Source of the DNA: Vogesella fluminis
GTDB lineage: Bacteria > Pseudomonadota > Gammaproteobacteria > Burkholderiales > Chromobacteriaceae
Assembly: GCF_014652335.1 (NCBI RefSeq)
Contig: NZ_BMYP01000010.1
Span: forward strand, 1-64,000
Length of the DNA stretch: 64,000 bases
Reading direction: 5' to 3'
The notes under the pieces were generated by a model. It did no database searches, had not been told where the DNA came from, and saw only the letters and a program-made list of their open reading frames with translations. The position numbers and the translations under genes were made by a program. Every line of letters starts with the position of its first letter. Positions within the stretch are counted from its first letter, which is position 1. Below, piece after piece: positions 35,047 through 43,732 of the stretch.

Positions 35047-35397
35047 ATGACTGCTGCTGCTGAAACCCTGTCCCCGATCAACTTTACCGACAGCGCCTGC
35101 GCCAAGGTGCGCGACCTGGTGGCTGAAGAGGGTAATCCTGACCTGAAACTGCGTGTATTCGTCACCGGCGGTGGCTGTTCCGGCTTCCAGTACGGCTTTA
35201 CCTTCGACGAGATTGCCAACGAAGACGACACCACCATCGAACGCGAAGGCGTGGTGTTTCTGGTCGATCCGATGAGCTACCAGTACCTGGTCGGCGCCGA
35301 AATCGACTACCAGGAAAGCATCGAAGGCTCGCAGTTCGTGATCCGCAATCCGAATGCAGAGACCACTTGTGGCTGCGGTTCGTCGTTTTCGGTATAA
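35047..35397 (+). CDS. erpA: Iron-sulfur cluster insertion protein ErpA
   Basis: A 116-residue A-type iron-sulfur carrier. The three cluster-binding cysteines are visible: one in [10 protein letters not shown] and two in the C-terminal TTCGCGSSF. It delivers clusters to target enzymes in respiration and isoprenoid synthesis. I start at [10 protein letters not shown]; a GTG four codons upstream overlaps the likely ribosome site. It is followed by an intrinsic terminator. Confidence 0.95.
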   Translation: MTAAAETLSPINFTDSACAKVRDLVAEEGNPDLKLRVFVTGGGCSGFQYGFTFDEIANEDDTTIEREGVVFLVDPMSYQYLVGAEIDYQESIEGSQFVIRNPNAETTCGCGSSFSV

Positions 35398-35417
35398 ATA
35401 CGGCATTACCAGCACCT

Positions 35418-35447
35418 GAAACCCGGACCTGGCGTCCGGGTTTTTCA
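35418..35447 (+). terminator. Intrinsic terminator after erpA
   Basis: AAACCCGGA with TCCGGGTTT around a short loop, then further T, 21 bases past the erpA stop. Confidence 0.87.
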
Positions 35448-35464
35448 ACTTCAGGGTTCCCACG

Positions 35465-36322
35465 ATGCAAAACAAGATGCCGCCTGTTACCTTGCCCAGG
35501 ATTGATTTTACCCGCGAGTTTACGTTCAGCGACCAGGAATTCGAGCGCATCCGGCAACTGATCTACAAGGAAGCCGGCATTGCACTGAACCCGACCAAGA
35601 AGGACATGGTTTATGGCCGGCTGGTGCGGCGTATTCGCGAGCTGAAGCTGAATGGCTTTGCGGCCTATATCGACTTCCTGCAATCCGTTGCCGGCAAGCG
35701 CGAGTTTGAGCAGTTCGTCAACGCGCTGACCACCAACCTGACCTTCTTCTTCCGCGAGGAGCACCACTTCCAGATTCTGGCCGCGCACCTGAAGACGCTG
35801 GCGGGCAAGGGTGAGATCAACATCTGGTGCGCGGCGGCATCGACCGGTGAAGAGCCGTATTCGATCGCGATCGCGGCGCTGGAGGCACTGGGCGGCGGCA
35901 GCCGCATCCAGATCCAGGCCACCGATCTTGATACCAGCGTGCTGGAGGTTGGCCGCAAGGGCATTTACAGTGCCGACAAGGTAGCACGCCTGCCGGCAGG
36001 CCATGCCGCGCGCTACTTCGACAAGCTGCCGGACGGCAACTACCAGGCCAAGGCACAGCTGCGCGAGATGATCACCTTCTCGCGGCTGAACCTGGTGGAT
36101 GCCAGCTGGGCGCAGCGCAAGCAGTTCGACGCGATCTTCTGTCGCAACGTGATGATCTATTTCGACCGTGACACCCAGCTGGCGGTGCTGAAGAAATTCC
36201 ATCCGCTGCTGAAGGCGCACGGCCTGCTGTTTGTCGGCCACTCCGAGAACTTCTACTTCGCCGCCGACTATTTCACCCTGCGCGGCAAGACGGTATACGA
36301 GCTGGCCCGTGCCCGGGCGTAA
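35465..36322 (+). CDS. CheR-type chemoreceptor methyltransferase
   Basis: A 285-residue SAM-dependent glutamate methyltransferase with the CheR N-terminal helical domain (FERIRQLIYKEAGIALNPTKKDMVYGRL) and the catalytic domain (TNLTFFFREEHHF, WCAAASTGEEPYSIAI, ATDLDTSVL, FCRNVMIYF, HSENF). It modifies chemotaxis-type receptors to set adaptation. No other chemotaxis gene is in the window, so it may serve a remote chemotaxis or pilus-linked system. A one-mismatch copy of the dispersed repeat at about 35945 is translated as EVGRKG. The gene is close behind the erpA terminator. Confidence 0.9.
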   Translation: MQNKMPPVTLPRIDFTREFTFSDQEFERIRQLIYKEAGIALNPTKKDMVYGRLVRRIRELKLNGFAAYIDFLQSVAGKREFEQFVNALTTNLTFFFREEHHFQILAAHLKTLAGKGEINIWCAAASTGEEPYSIAIAALEALGGGSRIQIQATDLDTSVLEVGRKGIYSADKVARLPAGHAARYFDKLPDGNYQAKAQLREMITFSRLNLVDASWAQRKQFDAIFCRNVMIYFDRDTQLAVLKKFHPLLKAHGLLFVGHSENFYFAADYFTLRGKTVYELARARA

Positions 36323-36369
36323 TCGGACGTAGCGATATTCACGCGGGCAGCACCCGCGCAAGGAACAAC

Positions 36370-36756
36370 ATGCAGGAAATGAGCCCCTACGAGCTGCTCG
36401 GCGGCGCCGGCGTGGTGCGCTGGCTGAGTGAGCGCTTCTACGACATCATGGATAGCGATCCGGCGGTGAAGCCGCTGCGCGACATGCATCCGGCGGATCT
36501 GGCCGCCTCGCGCGAGAAGCTGTACATGTTCCTCTCCGGCTGGCTGGGCGGCCCGCCGCTGTTCATGGAGACCTTCGGCCACCCGCGGCTGCGGCAGCGA
36601 CACATGCCGTTCGCGGTGGACGGCGAGGCGCGCGACCAGTGGATGAAGTGCATGACGCAGGCGGTGAACGAGTTGGTGTGCGAGGACTGGCTGAAGGCCA
36701 GGCTGCTGGAGGCGTTCTACAATACCGCCGACTTCATGCGCAATCGCGAAGACTGA
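36370..36756 (+). CDS. Group II truncated haemoglobin
   Basis: A 128-residue TrHbO-type globin. Landmarks are the start YELLGGAGVVRWLSERFYDIM, the conserved FLSGWLGGPPLF helix region, and HPRLRQRHMPF, which carries the haem-binding proximal histidine. Group II proteins bind oxygen and may handle nitric oxide or peroxide; the role in this organism is not evident. It ends at a perfect 20-base-pair stem that contains a facing pair of the dispersed repeat, shared with the convergent folB gene. Confidence 0.9.
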   Translation: MQEMSPYELLGGAGVVRWLSERFYDIMDSDPAVKPLRDMHPADLAASREKLYMFLSGWLGGPPLFMETFGHPRLRQRHMPFAVDGEARDQWMKCMTQAVNELVCEDWLKARLLEAFYNTADFMRNRED

Positions 36757-36771
36757 GCGATTACCCGCCCC

Positions 36772-36817
36772 AAAAACATTGCGGCCAACCTTGTACCAGG
36801 TTGGCCGCAATGTTTTT
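36772..36817. terminator. Bidirectional terminator built from an inverted pair of the dispersed repeat
   Basis: A perfect 20-base-pair stem (36772-36791 with 36798-36817) around the loop TGTACC. The stem has A5 at its 5' end and T5 at its 3' end, so it reads as an intrinsic terminator from both sides, between the convergent globin and folB genes. The middle of each arm is the dispersed repeat: exact at 36780-36792 and one mismatch at 36797-36809. Confidence 0.92.
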
Positions 36818-36833
36818 GCTGTGGGCGGAGCGG

Positions 36834-37193
36834 TCAGCGCGGACGGTGGCCGCGTTCTATCATCACGCCGACATGCTTCACGTCCGGCAGGATGTTGAGC
36901 TTGGTGACCGCCACCTTGGTCCACGGCGCGCCGAATTCCTCGCGCACCATGCGCGCGATGTGCTCGGCCAGCGCCTCGATCAGCAGGAAATGCTGCTCGG
37001 CCAGCGACTGGCGGATGCGCTCCACCACCACACCGTAGTGGATGGTGTCGCCGATATCGTCACTGTGGCAGGGTACTTCGCTGGGAATGCCGATCTCCAG
37101 ATCCAGCAAGACAGTCTGGGGCGCCAGGCGCTCCCAGTCATAAACGCCGATCACTGTCTCGGCGCGCACTTCGCGCAAAAAAATGATGTCCAT
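36834..37193 (-). CDS. folB: Dihydroneopterin aldolase
   Basis: A 119-residue enzyme of folate synthesis that splits dihydroneopterin into hydroxymethyl-dihydropterin and glycolaldehyde. Landmarks are AETVIGVYDWER near the start, a DTIHYGVV segment and EALAEHIARMV, carrying the conserved substrate-binding Glu. Divergent from plsY with 68 bases between starts, an arrangement common in proteobacteria. Confidence 0.93.
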   Translation of the reverse strand: MDIIFLREVRAETVIGVYDWERLAPQTVLLDLEIGIPSEVPCHSDDIGDTIHYGVVVERIRQSLAEQHFLLIEALAEHIARMVREEFGAPWTKVAVTKLNILPDVKHVGVMIERGHRPR

Positions 37194-37261
37194 CGCTGCG
37201 GGCTTTGGGTTTGCTGCCCGATACCGTAAAATGCCAAGTCCTGCATTCTAGTGGATAAGCC

Positions 37262-37888
37262 ATGACCACAACAGCGTTTGCCTTTATTTTGGGCGCCTAC
37301 CTGATCGGGTCCCTGTCGTTTGCGGTAATCGTCACCCGCCTGATGGGGATGGACGATCCGCGCACCTACGGCTCGAAAAATCCCGGTGCCACCAATGTGC
37401 TGCGTTCCGGCAAGAAGCTGGCCGCGGTGCTGACGCTGCTGGGCGATGGCGTCAAGGGCTGGCTGGCGGTGTTCCTGGTCGCCAGCTTCGGCCCGGCCTA
37501 CGGCTTGGGCGAGCAGCAGGTCGCCATGGCCGGTCTTGCGGTGCTGTTCGGCCACATGTGGCCGGTGTTTTTCGGTTTCAAGGGCGGCAAGGGCGTGGCC
37601 ACCGCGGTGGGCGTGCTGCTGGCCTTCAGCCCGTGGCTGGCGCTGGCGGCGCTGGCTACCTGGCTGTTCATGGCCTTTGTGGTGAAGATTTCCTCGCTGT
37701 CGGCCATCGTCGCCTGCGTGATGGTGCCGGTGTACGCCTACTTCATCGTCGGGCCGCAGAGCGTCTACTTCGGTACCTGCATCATCATCGCCATTCTGGT
37801 CGTGCATCGCCACAAGTCCAATCTGGTGAACCTGCTCACCGGTACCGAGGACAAGATCGGCAAGCCGGACGAACAGGGCAAGTCCTGA
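37262..37888 (+). CDS. plsY: Acyl-phosphate:glycerol-3-phosphate acyltransferase
   Basis: A 208-residue inner-membrane enzyme with five predicted helices that starts phospholipid synthesis by moving an acyl group from acyl phosphate to glycerol-3-phosphate. The three family motifs are seen: GSLSFAVIV near the start, GSKNPGATNVLR, and GHMWPVFFGFKGGKGVAT. Divergent from folB. A half-copy of the dispersed palindrome starts at the last base of the stop codon, ahead of the shared terminator. Confidence 0.95.
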   Translation: MTTTAFAFILGAYLIGSLSFAVIVTRLMGMDDPRTYGSKNPGATNVLRSGKKLAAVLTLLGDGVKGWLAVFLVASFGPAYGLGEQQVAMAGLAVLFGHMWPVFFGFKGGKGVATAVGVLLAFSPWLALAALATWLFMAFVVKISSLSAIVACVMVPVYAYFIVGPQSVYFGTCIIIAILVVHRHKSNLVNLLTGTEDKIGKPDEQGKS

Positions 37889-37900
37889 ACGTTGGCCGCA
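37888..37900 (-). repeat. Dispersed repeat, CGTT variant, after plsY
   Basis: AACGTTGGCCGCA, one half of the 20-base palindrome, starting at the last base of the plsY stop codon. Confidence 0.7.
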
Positions 37901-37903
37901 AAC

Positions 37904-37934
37904 AAAAAGCCTGTCGTCACCGACAGGCTTTTTT
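37904..37934. terminator. Bidirectional terminator between plsY and the photolyase gene
   Basis: AAAAAGCCTGTCG with CGACAGGCTTTTT around TCAC. T-tracts on both strands fit use by both convergent genes. Confidence 0.9.
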
Positions 37935-37949
37935 GCGTATTGCCGGACC

Positions 37950-39353
37950 TCAATCGCGGGCAAACAGCTTCAGTGCCGCTTCGCGCTGTACTGCATGGTC
38001 GACGATGGGGGCTGGATAGTCGCGGCCGAGCACAAAACCGGCCGGCAGCGCTTTCGCCAGCCACGGCGCATGGATCGCCTTGTCGTCCAGCGCCGCCAGC
38101 TCAGGCACGTAGCGGCGGATGAACTGACCCTTGGCGTCGAACTTTTCCGATTGCGTCACCGGGTTGAAGATGCGGAAGTAGGGCTGCGCGTCGCAACCGG
38201 TGGACGCCGCCCACTGCCAGCCGCCATTGTTGGCCGCCAGATCGAAGTCCAGTAGCTTGCTGGCAAAGTAGGCCTCGCCCCAGCGCCAGTCGACCAGCAG
38301 GTCCTTGACCAGGAAACTGGCGGCGATCATGCGCAGCCGGTTGTGCATGTAGCCGCTGTGCTTGAGCTGGCGCATCGCGGCATCCACCAGCGGGTAGCCG
38401 GTACGCCCGTCGCACCAGGCCTCGAACAGCGCCGTGTCATTGGGGAAGGGCAGGCCGCGGTACTCCGGCTTGAAGCTGTCACCGGCCACCGCCGGGAAGT
38501 GCCATAGCAGCTGCTGGTAGAACTCGCGCCAGATCAGCTCGTTCAACCAGCACTCCGCACCTTCCGACGCCTCCGCCAGCGCGACCCGCACCGCCTCGCG
38601 TACCGACAGTGTGCCAAAGCGCAGGTGCGCCGACAGGTAGGACACGCCCTTCACCGCCGGGAAGTCGCGCAGCGTCTTGTAGTGCGCGATGCGGCGGCGG
38701 AAATCGTCCAGCAGCACCAGCGCGCCGCTGCGGCCGGTCTGCACCCGCAGCCCGTCCAGCGAAGCCTCGCCGAAACCCAGCTCCGCCAGTGTCGGCAGCG
38801 GGCGCAGCGCGGCCGGCGTCGCCAGTGCGCCGCGCAAGGCGGTACTGGCCTCCGCCGCCAGCGCCGGGTGAAAGCTCTGCCGCCAGCGCTTCATGTACGG
38901 GGTGTATACGGTATAAGGCTTGCCCTGGCCGGTGAGTAGCTGGTCCTGCTCGAAAATCACCGTGTCTTTATAGAGCCGCAAGTCGCCAAGGTTGGCCGCA
39001 AGCCCTGCCGCCACGTCCGCATCGCGCTGCCGCGCATACGGTTCGTAGTCGCGGTTGGCGCAGACGCTGCAGCAGCCCAGCTCGCGCGCCAGTGCCGGAA
39101 TCTCGTGTACCGGATCGCCGTCCCGCCACAACAGCTCGCCGCCGGCGTCGCGCAGCGTCTGCTGCAACTCCACCAGGGCGGCGTGGATGAAGACCAGGCG
39201 TTTGTCGTCCGGCGGCAGACCGGCCAGAATCCGGCGGTCAAACACGAACACGCAATGCACGCTGGCGCCGCTGCGCAAGGCGGCATTCAGCGCCACGTTG
39301 TCGCTGGCACGCAGATCGCGGCGAAACCACATCAGAACGCTTGCTTGGCTCAT
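37950..39353 (-). CDS. phrB: Deoxyribodipyrimidine photolyase (class I CPD type)
   Basis: A 467-residue light-dependent DNA repair flavoprotein. The N-terminal antenna domain starts VLMWFRRDLRASDNVAL. The FAD domain has the landmarks WLNELIWREFYQQLLWHFP, GRTGYPLVDAAMRQL, GYMHNRLRMI and DLAANNGGWQWAASTGCDAQPYFRIFNP (quoted in part of its length by the family signature NNGGWQW). I start at MSQASVLMW; the frame runs on upstream without support. A dispersed 13-mer at 38988 is translated as LAANLG between the two domains. Confidence 0.94.
   Translation of the reverse strand: MSQASVLMWFRRDLRASDNVALNAALRSGASVHCVFVFDRRILAGLPPDDKRLVFIHAALVELQQTLRDAGGELLWRDGDPVHEIPALARELGCCSVCANRDYEPYARQRDADVAAGLAANLGDLRLYKDTVIFEQDQLLTGQGKPYTVYTPYMKRWRQSFHPALAAEASTALRGALATPAALRPLPTLAELGFGEASLDGLRVQTGRSGALVLLDDFRRRIAHYKTLRDFPAVKGVSYLSAHLRFGTLSVREAVRVALAEASEGAECWLNELIWREFYQQLLWHFPAVAGDSFKPEYRGLPFPNDTALFEAWCDGRTGYPLVDAAMRQLKHSGYMHNRLRMIAASFLVKDLLVDWRWGEAYFASKLLDFDLAANNGGWQWAASTGCDAQPYFRIFNPVTQSEKFDAKGQFIRRYVPELAALDDKAIHAPWLAKALPAGFVLGRDYPAPIVDHAVQREAALKLFARD
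38988..39000 (-). repeat. Dispersed 13-mer inside the photolyase gene
   Basis: Exact minus-strand copy, read in the gene as AANLG in the antenna domain's C-terminal part. Confidence 0.8.
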
Positions 39354-39656
39354 GGTTTTGGCTGGGTTGTGTGTGAAAAAACAACAGATATCTTGGTTGT
39401 AGTCAATTGTGTTGCGAAAAGGAGACTGCTGTTGTTTTTTGTATTTTTCAAAAAAAACAATGGCTTGTGTTGGTTTTGTGCCGGCTTTGTATTTGGCTTC
39501 AACACAAATGCGTAAAGCGCTTTTGTTTTTTCGCAACGCCCCGCTGTATATTGCCATCCAGAAACCGCCACCTGACCGTGGTGGTCAATACAGCCCCGCC
39601 GGGCCACAGGCTTTGGCAAAACACGGGCAGTGTACATGACCTCGAAAGGAACACAC
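39354..39656 (+). promoter_or_regulatory. AT-rich porin upstream region with a promoter candidate
   Basis: No gene is seen. The stretch is far richer in A and T than its surroundings, with several runs of T or A. A possible sigma-70 promoter is TTGTTT-N18-TATATT (39523-39552), giving a leader of about 95 bases. The leader contains a GACC-GTGGT-GGTC hairpin and the ribosome site AAAGGA ahead of the porin start. Confidence 0.45.
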
Positions 39657-40625
39657 ATGAAGAAGCTGATCGTTCTGGCTACTCTGGCTGCGCTGCCAGC
39701 TGCTGCAATGGCTGATGTTGTTATCTCCGGTAATCTGGCTGTTGGTATCGTGAACACCAAAGAATCCGGCAAGGGTTCGCTGACTACCGAAAACCGCACT
39801 TCCGGCGAGTTGAAGTTTGCTGGCAAGGAAGACTTGGGCAATGGCCTGAAGTCCATCTGGCAGATCGCTACCAAGATCGACCTGGCTGATACTCAGGCTA
39901 ACGCCTCCAAGCCTAATACTTCCAATAGTTGGGCTAGCCGTGATTCCTTCGTAGGCCTGCAAGGCGATTTCGGTACTGTTACTTTGGGTAACATCTACCA
40001 CATGCCAACTTCCGGTGCACTGGCTGTCTTCGAAGACATTTCCGCTACCACCGAGTCCGCTATCTACGACCAAGGTACCCGTGTTAACAACACCGTATCG
40101 TACAAATCGCCAGCTGTTGCCGGTTTCACTGCTGTCGTTCAGCACTCCTTCGGTAGCTCCACTACTAAAGAAGAAAACAAAGAGCACCAGCAAGCTGTGA
40201 GCCTGGCTTACGAAGGTGAAGGTTTCGGCGTGTCCTATGACGGCTCCCGCTTCAAAAATGCTACTCTGGACAAGACCGCCAAGCTGCACGAGCTGAACGC
40301 TAACGTATCGCTGGATGCGCTGAACCTGGTGGCCGGTTATGCCAACAAGAAAGAAGCTAACGGCGACAAGCGCAGCGGTTACGGTCTGTCCGCTACTTAC
40401 GCAATGGGCAACCTGAAGCCGATGCTCGGCTACTGGAAAGAAGGCGACAAGAAAGAGGCTGACGGCGACAAGGTTAACGATGGCCACAAGGCTTACGCCA
40501 TTGGTGCTGAATACGCCCTGTCCAAGCGTACCCGCGCTGGCGCCCAGATCACCAAAGTCAACTACGACGACAACGCCAAAGGCTCCCTGCGCAAGGCCAT
40601 GGTTTACCTCGGTACCAAGTTCTAA
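39657..40625 (+). CDS. Neisserial-type general porin
   Basis: A 322-residue outer-membrane porin. The signal peptide MKKLIVLATLAALPAAAMA is followed by DVVISGNL. The beta-strand body ends in YLGTKF, with the terminal Phe needed for barrel assembly. Family features include GELKFAGKEDLGNGLKSIWQ and the SFVGLQGDFGTVTLGN stretch typical of Neisseria/Burkholderia-type porins. Codon use is markedly less GC-rich than neighbours, as expected of an abundant protein. Trimeric diffusion pore; selectivity cannot be read. Confidence 0.93.
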   Translation: MKKLIVLATLAALPAAAMADVVISGNLAVGIVNTKESGKGSLTTENRTSGELKFAGKEDLGNGLKSIWQIATKIDLADTQANASKPNTSNSWASRDSFVGLQGDFGTVTLGNIYHMPTSGALAVFEDISATTESAIYDQGTRVNNTVSYKSPAVAGFTAVVQHSFGSSTTKEENKEHQQAVSLAYEGEGFGVSYDGSRFKNATLDKTAKLHELNANVSLDALNLVAGYANKKEANGDKRSGYGLSATYAMGNLKPMLGYWKEGDKKEADGDKVNDGHKAYAIGAEYALSKRTRAGAQITKVNYDDNAKGSLRKAMVYLGTKF

Positions 40626-40649
40626 TCATCGCTTGATGGTTTGATCTGA

Positions 40650-40676
40650 AAAGGCTGCTTCGGCAGCCTTTTTTCA
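40650..40676 (+). terminator. Intrinsic terminator after the porin gene
   Basis: AAGGCTGC-TTCG-GCAGCCTT, a stem capped by a stable TTCG loop and followed by T6. Confidence 0.93.
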
Positions 40677-40796
40677 TTGCAGTCAGCATTAACTGCTGAC
40701 TGCGCGGGTGTAGGTATGCGTCATTTGTTGCGCCACCATGAACCCCGCCCCGTTTTCTTCGTATAATCCCCCCATCCTTTTCTGGCGAATAATGTC

Positions 40797-42500
40797 ATGA
40801 GCACAGCAAGCATTTCCGGACTGGCACGCGCCCTGGTGCAGAACGAGCGGCTGGCGACGGCGGATGCCGAGGCGCTGTTCAAACAGGCGCAGAGCACGCG
40901 GGTGAGCTTTGTCGAGCTGCTGGTGCAGAGCAAGAAAATGAGCGCGATCGAAGTGGCGGTGTTTGCGGCCAACATGTTCGGCTTGCCCTTGCTGGATCTG
41001 GCCGCGCTGAGCCAGGACGGACTGCCGCGCAATCTGGTGGACGACGACACGGTCAATAACGGCCGTCTGCTGCCTTTGTACAAGCGCGGCAACAAGCTGT
41101 TCATCGCCACGTCCGATCCGACGCAGGCGACGCTGTTCCACACCATTACCTTCAAGACCGGCCTCAGCATCGAGCTGGTGGTGGTGGAGGACGACAAGCT
41201 GGCGCGGGCAATCGGCCGCTATGCCAGCAACCCCGGCAAGATGCTCAACGACCTGGTCGGTGACGAGTTTGGCGAACTGCAGCTGACCGATGGCGATGCG
41301 CAACTGGAGAGCGACAGCCTGCCGGATGTCGATGACGCGCCGGTGGTCAAGTTCGTCAACAAGGTGCTGATGGATGCCATCAATGGCGGGGCGTCGGACA
41401 TTCACTTCGAGCCTTACGAGAAGTTCTTCCGTATCCGCTACCGGGTCGACGGCATCCTTAAGGAGATCGCGCAGCCGCCGCTGGCCATCCGCGAGAAGCT
41501 GGCGTCGCGCATCAAGGTGGTGTCCAAGATGGACATCTCGGAAAAACGGGTGCCGCAGGACGGCCGCCTGAAGCTGGTGATTTCCAAGCACCGCACCGTG
41601 GATTTCCGGGTCAGCACCTTGCCGACGCTGTACGGCGAGAAGATTGTGATGCGTATCCTCGATTCCTCCGGTGCTGCGCTGGATATCGAGCAGCTCGGCT
41701 TTGAGCCGGAGCAGAAGGAAATGCTGCTGCGCGCAATCGAGCGTCCGTACGGCATGGTGCTGGTGACCGGGCCGACCGGTAGCGGCAAGACGGTGTCGCT
41801 GTATACCTGCCTCAATATCCTGAACCAGCCGGACAGCAATATTTCCACCGCGGAAGATCCGGTAGAAATCAACCTGCCCGGCATCAACCAGGTCAACGTC
41901 AACGAGAAGGCCGGGCTGACTTTTGCCTCGGCGCTGCGTGCCTTCCTGCGCCAGGACCCTGACATCATCATGGTCGGCGAGATCCGCGATTTCGAGACGG
42001 CGGATATTTCGATCAAGGCGGCTCAGACCGGCCACATGGTGTTTTCCACCCTGCATACCAATAATGCACCGTCAACGCTGACCCGGCTGCTGAATATGGG
42101 CGTGGCGCCGTTCAATGTCGCCAGCTCGGTATTGCTGATCATGGCGCAGCGGCTGGCCCGACGTCTGTGCAACCACTGCAAGGCGCCGGTCGAGATTCCC
42201 GAGCAGGCCTTGCTGCAAGCCGGCTTCGGCCAGGAAGAGCTGGATGGCGGCTGGCAGCCGTATGGCCCGGTCGGCTGCGACGAGTGCCGCGGTAGCGGCT
42301 ATAAGGGACGGATCGGCATCTACGAGGTGATGCCGATTACTGATGCCATGGTGCGGCTGATCATGAGCGGCGGCAATGCGATGGATATTGCCGATCTTGC
42401 GCGCCAGGAGGGCATGGTCGATTTGCGCCATGCCGGCTTGCTGAAGGTAAAACGCGGCCTGACGTCGTTGACCGAGATCGAAGCCGTTACCAACGAATAA
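40797..42500 (+). CDS. pilB: Type IV pilus extension ATPase
   Basis: A 567-residue cytoplasmic motor that powers pilus assembly. The N-terminal MshEN-like domain is followed by the secretion ATPase core. Walker A GPTGSGKT lies near residue 325, and the Asp box, His box (FSTLHTNNAPSTLTRLLNMG) and a zinc tetracysteine (CNHC and CDEC) are all present. It heads the pilB-pilC-pilD run. In Neisseriales these genes serve twitching motility and DNA uptake for transformation, relevant to the dispersed repeat. Confidence 0.96.
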   Translation: MSTASISGLARALVQNERLATADAEALFKQAQSTRVSFVELLVQSKKMSAIEVAVFAANMFGLPLLDLAALSQDGLPRNLVDDDTVNNGRLLPLYKRGNKLFIATSDPTQATLFHTITFKTGLSIELVVVEDDKLARAIGRYASNPGKMLNDLVGDEFGELQLTDGDAQLESDSLPDVDDAPVVKFVNKVLMDAINGGASDIHFEPYEKFFRIRYRVDGILKEIAQPPLAIREKLASRIKVVSKMDISEKRVPQDGRLKLVISKHRTVDFRVSTLPTLYGEKIVMRILDSSGAALDIEQLGFEPEQKEMLLRAIERPYGMVLVTGPTGSGKTVSLYTCLNILNQPDSNISTAEDPVEINLPGINQVNVNEKAGLTFASALRAFLRQDPDIIMVGEIRDFETADISIKAAQTGHMVFSTLHTNNAPSTLTRLLNMGVAPFNVASSVLLIMAQRLARRLCNHCKAPVEIPEQALLQAGFGQEELDGGWQPYGPVGCDECRGSGYKGRIGIYEVMPITDAMVRLIMSGGNAMDIADLARQEGMVDLRHAGLLKVKRGLTSLTEIEAVTNE

Positions 42501-42514
42501 ACAGAAAAATCATT

Positions 42515-43732
42515 ATGCCCACGCCAAGCAAGAAGCCTGCCTCCCATGTCTTTGTGTGGGAAGGGCGCGACCGGGCCGGCAAGGCCATCCGTGGCGAGAT
42601 TCGTGCCGAGTCGGAAACCGTCGCCCGCGCCCAGTTGCGCCGGCAAGGGGTCAGCCCGACCAGACTGAAAAAACGCGGCGTCAGCCTGCGCCAGCGTATT
42701 ACCGAAAAGGATGTCGCGCTGTTTACCCGCCAGCTGGCGACCATGATGAAGGCCGGGGTGCCGCTGCTGCAGGCCTTTGATATCGCGGCCAAGGGCCACA
42801 GCAATGCCGCCTTCGTGCGTATCCTGCTGGATGTGCGCTCGGAGGTCGAGTCCGGCAGCAACCTGGCCGATGCCTTCCGAAAATACCCGCTGTACTTCGA
42901 CAAGCTGTTCTGCAACCTGATCGCCGCCGGCGAGGCGGGCGGGGTGCTGGATGCGCTGCTGGACAAGCTGGCGACCTACAAGGAAAAGATCATTGCCATC
43001 AAGGGCAAGATCAAGTCGGCGATGATCTACCCGGCGGCAATCATTGCCACCGCCTTCATCATTACCGCGGTGATCCTGATCTACGTGATTCCGGCGTTCA
43101 AGGAACTGTTCTCCAGTTTTGGTGCCGATCTGCCGGCGCCGACGCAGATCGTGATCTGGCTGTCGGACCTGTTTGTCGAGTACTGGTGGATGGTGTTCGG
43201 CTCCATCGCGGTGGTGATCATCGGTACCGTCAAGCTGTATCAGCGCTCGTCCAGGATGCAGGCGGCACTGGACCGTTTCGTGCTGAAGGTGCCGGTGATC
43301 GGCGATGTGGTGCGCAAGGCGACCATCGCGCGCTGGGCGCGGACGCTATCGACGCTGTTTACCGCCGGCGTGCCGCTGGTGGAGGCGCTGGATTCGGTGG
43401 CCGGTGCCGCCGGCAACCAGGTGTATGCCGAGGCCACCAGGGTCATCCAGTCGGATGTCAGCGCCGGTTCGACCCTCAACAACTCGATGCAGCGTTCCAA
43501 TCTGTTTCCCAATATGGTGCTGCAGATGACCTCGATCGGCGAGGAGTCCGGCTCGCTCGACTCCATGCTGGACAAGGTGGCGGATTTTTATGAAGACGAA
43601 GTCGATAATGCGGTGGCGTCGCTGTCCAGCTTGCTGGAGCCGATGATCATGATCATTCTCGGGGTGCTGATTGGTGGCTTGGTGATCGCAATGTACATGC
43701 CGATCTTCCAGATGGGACAGGTGGTCGGTTGA
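42515..43732 (+). CDS. pilC: Type IV pilus inner-membrane platform protein
   Basis: A 405-residue membrane protein of the PilC/PulF family with two T2SSF repeats (about residues 70-195 and 275-400) and three predicted helices. The first repeat has FTRQLATMMKAGVPLLQAFDI and the second RWARTLSTLFTAGVPLVEAL. It couples the PilB motor to the growing pilus. The stop overlaps the pilD start (TGATG), and the gene follows pilB by 14 bases. This is the PulF-type PilC (PilG in Neisseria naming), not the Neisseria PilC adhesin. Confidence 0.96.
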   Translation: MPTPSKKPASHVFVWEGRDRAGKAIRGEIRAESETVARAQLRRQGVSPTRLKKRGVSLRQRITEKDVALFTRQLATMMKAGVPLLQAFDIAAKGHSNAAFVRILLDVRSEVESGSNLADAFRKYPLYFDKLFCNLIAAGEAGGVLDALLDKLATYKEKIIAIKGKIKSAMIYPAAIIATAFIITAVILIYVIPAFKELFSSFGADLPAPTQIVIWLSDLFVEYWWMVFGSIAVVIIGTVKLYQRSSRMQAALDRFVLKVPVIGDVVRKATIARWARTLSTLFTAGVPLVEALDSVAGAAGNQVYAEATRVIQSDVSAGSTLNNSMQRSNLFPNMVLQMTSIGEESGSLDSMLDKVADFYEDEVDNAVASLSSLLEPMIMIILGVLIGGLVIAMYMPIFQMGQVVG

